In this document: positions 61,746 through 64,000 of the stretch, piece after piece | Numbering within the stretch: the first letter of the stretch is position 1 | Layout of the letters: each line of letters starts with the position of its first letter | Source: Duganella margarita | GTDB taxonomy: Bacteria > Pseudomonadota > Gammaproteobacteria > Burkholderiales > Burkholderiaceae_D | DNA: 64,000 nt | Reading direction: 5' to 3' | Assembly: GCF_009857535.1 (NCBI RefSeq) | Contig: NZ_WWCS01000011.1 | Span: 1-64,000, forward strand | Translations under genes and position numbers: made by a program | The notes under the pieces: model-generated | The model's database searches: none | Told to the model about the DNA's origin: nothing | What the model saw: only the letters and a program-made list of their open reading frames with translations

Positions 61746-62495
61746 ATGTCTGAAGAATTACTCCGCCTGTCCAAACGCATGTCCGAACTGGGCCTGTGCT
61801 CGCGCCGCGAGGCCGACGAATGGATCGCGCGCGGCTGGGTCCGGGTTGACGGCAAAGTCATCTCGGAGCTGGGCACCAAGATTTACCCGAGCCAGCACGT
61901 CACGGTCGAACGGCAGGCGGCCGCCGAGCAGTCCAAGCGCGTGACGGTGCTGATCAACAAGCCGATGGGCTATGTCAGCGGCCAGGCCGAGGACGGCTAC
62001 CAGCCGGCGGTGGTGCTGATCAAGCCGGAAAACCGCTGGGCGGACGATCCGTCGCCGGAGCTGTTCCACCCGACGCAGTTGCGCTCGCTGGTGCCGGCCG
62101 GCCGCCTGGACATCGACTCGGTCGGCCTGCTGGTGCTGACCCAGGACGGCCGCGTGGCCAAGGAACTGATCGGCGAACATACCGACGTCGACAAGGAATA
62201 CCTGGTGCGGGTCGAGTACACCAAGCCGGGCAAGCTGCCGGACAGCGACCTGAAGAAACTCAACCACGGCCTGTGGATGGACGGCAAGCCGCTGCTGCCG
62301 GCCAAGGTGCGCTGGCAGAATGACGACCAGCTCAGCTTCACGCTGCGCGAAGGCAAGAAGCGCCAGATCCGCCGCATGTGCGACATGGTCGGCTTGAAAG
62401 TTGTCGGTTTGAAACGGGTGCGGATTGGCAAGGTGAAACTGGGTGATCTGCCGGTCGGCCAATGGCGGTATTTGCGCCCGGATGAACGCTTCTGA
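61746..62495 (+). CDS. rRNA pseudouridine synthase (RsuA/RluB/RluE/RluF family)
   Basis: 249 residues. An N-terminal S4 RNA-binding domain (LCSRREADEWIARGWVRVDG) leads into the catalytic domain with the Asp in PAGRLDIDSVGLLVLTQDG and the closing EGKKRQIRRMCDMVGLKVVG. The insert of about 20 residues (ENRWADDPSPELFHPTQ) in the first part of the catalytic domain is unusual. RluF-like by overall pattern, but the modified uridine is not certain. 24 bp after glnD. Confidence 0.9.
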   Translation: MSEELLRLSKRMSELGLCSRREADEWIARGWVRVDGKVISELGTKIYPSQHVTVERQAAAEQSKRVTVLINKPMGYVSGQAEDGYQPAVVLIKPENRWADDPSPELFHPTQLRSLVPAGRLDIDSVGLLVLTQDGRVAKELIGEHTDVDKEYLVRVEYTKPGKLPDSDLKKLNHGLWMDGKPLLPAKVRWQNDDQLSFTLREGKKRQIRRMCDMVGLKVVGLKRVRIGKVKLGDLPVGQWRYLRPDERF

Positions 62496-62607
62496 CCACA
62501 GGCAGACAAAATTTCTTGCTATTTTGCAAGCCAAAAACCGCAATCCGCTGTAAACTGCGCAGATCGACCTCGCATTATAGAAGTCATTGCCAAAGAGATA
62601 TGCCGTC

Positions 62608-63372
62608 GTGAACGATCCTATACCCAATGAATTCCGTCGCGGGCCCCCCACCCTAAAAGATGCTGTGGAGCCAATCGCAACGGGTTCGAAGCCGCATGAC
62701 ATGACCGATGAACATGACATCGGCGATGCCCTCACTTTGCTGGCCGAAAGCGGCGAGCCGGTGTCGATCTATCCGCAAAGCGCCACCAACGTGGTGATGG
62801 CGCGCATCAAATGGGTCGATCCGGAGCATCCGCAGTTCGTGGTGGAGCTCAATGAAGGCGAATTCCTGCCGCCGGGCGACGCCGTCTTTGTCGCCTGGAT
62901 GCGTTCAGCCAAGCTGCAGTTCACGCTCAGTTCGACCGACTGGGCCGCCAAGCCCAACGAACCGACCCTGATTCCGCTGGAATTCCCGCTCAAGTGCCTG
63001 GTGCTGAACCGGCGCGCCTCGGCGCGGCTGGAAACGCCGCTGGGCGTCTACTACATGGCCTCGTTCGTGCTGAACGGCAAGCCGTATGAATTGCAGCTGT
63101 ACGATTTTTCCGCCGGCGGCGTCGGCATGCGCGCCTCGCCGCGCGACGCGGTTGGCCTGCACGTCGGCCGCAAACTGCAACGCGTGCGGCTGGAACTGGG
63201 TCCGGACTCGGTGATGATCGCCGACCTGGAGATCCGCCTGGCGCGCACCTTCCGCTCCTTCCTGCTGGGCGAACAGGTGCAGATCGGCTGCCGGTTCGCC
63301 AACCTGTCGCCCACCATGGAAGAAGAACTGAAGCGCCTGCTCGACAAACTGAACAGCAAGCACCATCGTTGA
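62608..63372 (+). CDS. YcgR-type PilZ domain protein (c-di-GMP effector)
   Basis: About 254 residues. Start is uncertain: GTG 62608 (purine-rich AAAGAGA about 9 bases upstream) is favoured over TTG 62587. An N-terminal YcgR-like domain (about 35-130) precedes a PilZ domain with the RRASAR binding motif and DFSAGGVGMR. The RxxxR and D-x-S-x-x-G residues needed to bind c-di-GMP are present. Probably slows motility or alters surface functions when c-di-GMP is high. Ends at a perfect terminator. Confidence 0.85.
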   Translation: MNDPIPNEFRRGPPTLKDAVEPIATGSKPHDMTDEHDIGDALTLLAESGEPVSIYPQSATNVVMARIKWVDPEHPQFVVELNEGEFLPPGDAVFVAWMRSAKLQFTLSSTDWAAKPNEPTLIPLEFPLKCLVLNRRASARLETPLGVYYMASFVLNGKPYELQLYDFSAGGVGMRASPRDAVGLHVGRKLQRVRLELGPDSVMIADLEIRLARTFRSFLLGEQVQIGCRFANLSPTMEEELKRLLDKLNSKHHR

Positions 63373-63399
63373 GCATTATCGACGGCACGTTTCTTGCTT

Positions 63400-63431
63400 A
63401 AAAAGCAGCTAGTCCACTAGCTGCTTTTTTT
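63400..63431 (+). terminator. Perfect terminator abutting the next start codon
   Basis: AAAAAGCAGCTAGT and ACTAGCTGCTTTTT form a 14-bp perfect inverted repeat with a 2-base centre, followed by a T tract that ends immediately before ATG 63432. It lies 27 bp after the PilZ stop. Confidence 0.9.
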
Positions 63432-64000
63432 ATGACCACCACCCAGCGCATCGTCAAAATCCGCCGCGATTACAACACCTGGGTGGCCAACGAGACCATC
63501 GAGGATTACGCGCTGCGCTTCACGCCGCGCGCCTTCCGCAAGTGGTCGGTGTTCCGCGTCTCGAATACCGCCTTCGGCGCCATCTCCTTCCTGGTATTGG
63601 AAGCGATCGGCGGCACCATCAGCGTCAACTACGGCTTCATCAACGCGCTGTGGGCCATCATGGCGGTCGGCCTGATCATCTTCCTGACCGGCCTGCCGAT
63701 CAGCTACTACGCCGCCCGCTACGGCGTCGACATGGACCTGCTGACGCGCGGCGCCGGCTTCGGCTACATCGGCTCGACCATTTCGTCGTTCGTCTACGCT
63801 TCGTTCACCTTCATCCTGTTTGCGCTGGAAGCGGCCATCATGGCCTATGCGCTGGAGCTGTATTTCCACCTGCCGCTGTGGCTCGGCTACCTGGTCAGCG
63901 CGCTGGCGGTGATCCCGCTGGTGACGCACGGTGTGACGCTGATCAGCCGCATCCAGATGCTGACGCAGCCGGTGTGGCTGGTGCTGATGGCCCTGCCCTT
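63432..64000 (+). CDS. NCS1 permease-like membrane protein (3' partial)
   Basis: 189 residues are visible before the window ends. The opening ends in YNTWVANETIEDYALRFTPR and is followed by at least five membrane segments (SNTAFGAISFLVLEAIGGTI; ALWAIMAVGLIIFLTGLPIS; FVYASFTFILFALEAAIMAY and others). This is the nucleobase/cation-symporter-1 (cytosine/allantoin permease) fold. The NETIEDYALRF start is also seen, to my recollection, in large sensor kinases with a permease-like input domain, so the hidden C-terminus decides. No ribosome site exists: the ATG directly follows the terminator T tract. Confidence 0.75.
   Translation, partial: MTTTQRIVKIRRDYNTWVANETIEDYALRFTPRAFRKWSVFRVSNTAFGAISFLVLEAIGGTISVNYGFINALWAIMAVGLIIFLTGLPISYYAARYGVDMDLLTRGAGFGYIGSTISSFVYASFTFILFALEAAIMAYALELYFHLPLWLGYLVSALAVIPLVTHGVTLISRIQMLTQPVWLVLMALP

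Overview
The window reads as a chromosomal segment of a high-GC betaproteobacterium, most likely an Oxalobacteraceae member (Massilia/Duganella/Janthinobacterium-like). This is inferred from the gene order rpsB-tsf-pyrH-frr-uppS-cdsA-dxr-rseP-bamA-skp-lpxD-fabZ-lpxA-lpxB-rnhB, from several PEP-CTERM exported proteins, and from the codon and GC style. No rRNA, tRNA, CRISPR array, intact insertion sequence or prophage was seen.

Layout. 1-1941: an overlapping cassette of a FAD oxidoreductase (5' end cut off by the window), a DUF2256 zinc-finger protein, a photolyase-type FAD-domain-only protein and a Trp-rich small protein. 2.1-8.3 kb: a lower-GC diguanylate cyclase, a secreted serine hydrolase, a solute-binding protein flanked by two AraC remnants, and an argP/argO/ACT-domain group. 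8.4-11.6 kb: guaB and guaA. 11.6-15.4 kb: a gene graveyard with a broken SRAP (HMCES/YedK) gene and decayed pieces, plus PEP-CTERM genes. 16.2-24.0 kb: a LacI-type regulator, gluconokinase, sugar-family transporter, GH94 phosphorylase and GH3 beta-glucosidase. Together these look like a cellobionate (oxidised cellobiose) utilisation cluster, with three copies of one operator-like palindrome. 24-28.8 kb: a lipase-like hydrolase, rnfH/ratA, smpB, two lipoproteins (one FlgO-like) and a sirtuin. 28.9-32.4 kb: a translationally coupled sigma factor/anti-sigma/subtilase/outer-membrane protein operon. 32.4-42.9 kb: DUF4259, qmcA/nfeD, divergent ppsA/ppsR, katE, a degenerate EAL response regulator, an RNA methyltransferase and rnhB. 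43-57 kb: the lipid A / outer-membrane / isoprenoid / translation-factor block, all on the minus strand. 57.4-64 kb: a PEP-CTERM protein with an MHFG motif, map, glnD, a pseudouridine synthase, a PilZ protein and the 5' end of an NCS1-permease-like gene.

Working together: the 43-57 kb block supplies ribosomal protein S2, EF-Ts, ribosome recycling, UMP kinase, undecaprenyl diphosphate, CDP-diacylglycerol, DXP reductoisomerase, site-2 protease, outer-membrane protein assembly and early lipid A enzymes. The GH94/GntK pair would turn cellobionate into glucose-1-phosphate and 6-phosphogluconate. The most promising unusual systems are: (a) the sigma/anti-sigma/subtilase operon, in which the anti-sigma C-terminus resembles a subtilase propeptide; (b) the photolyase-domain mini-cassette; and (c) the operator-defined cellobionate regulon. 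All functions are assigned by reading the sequence and recalling families. No database search was run.
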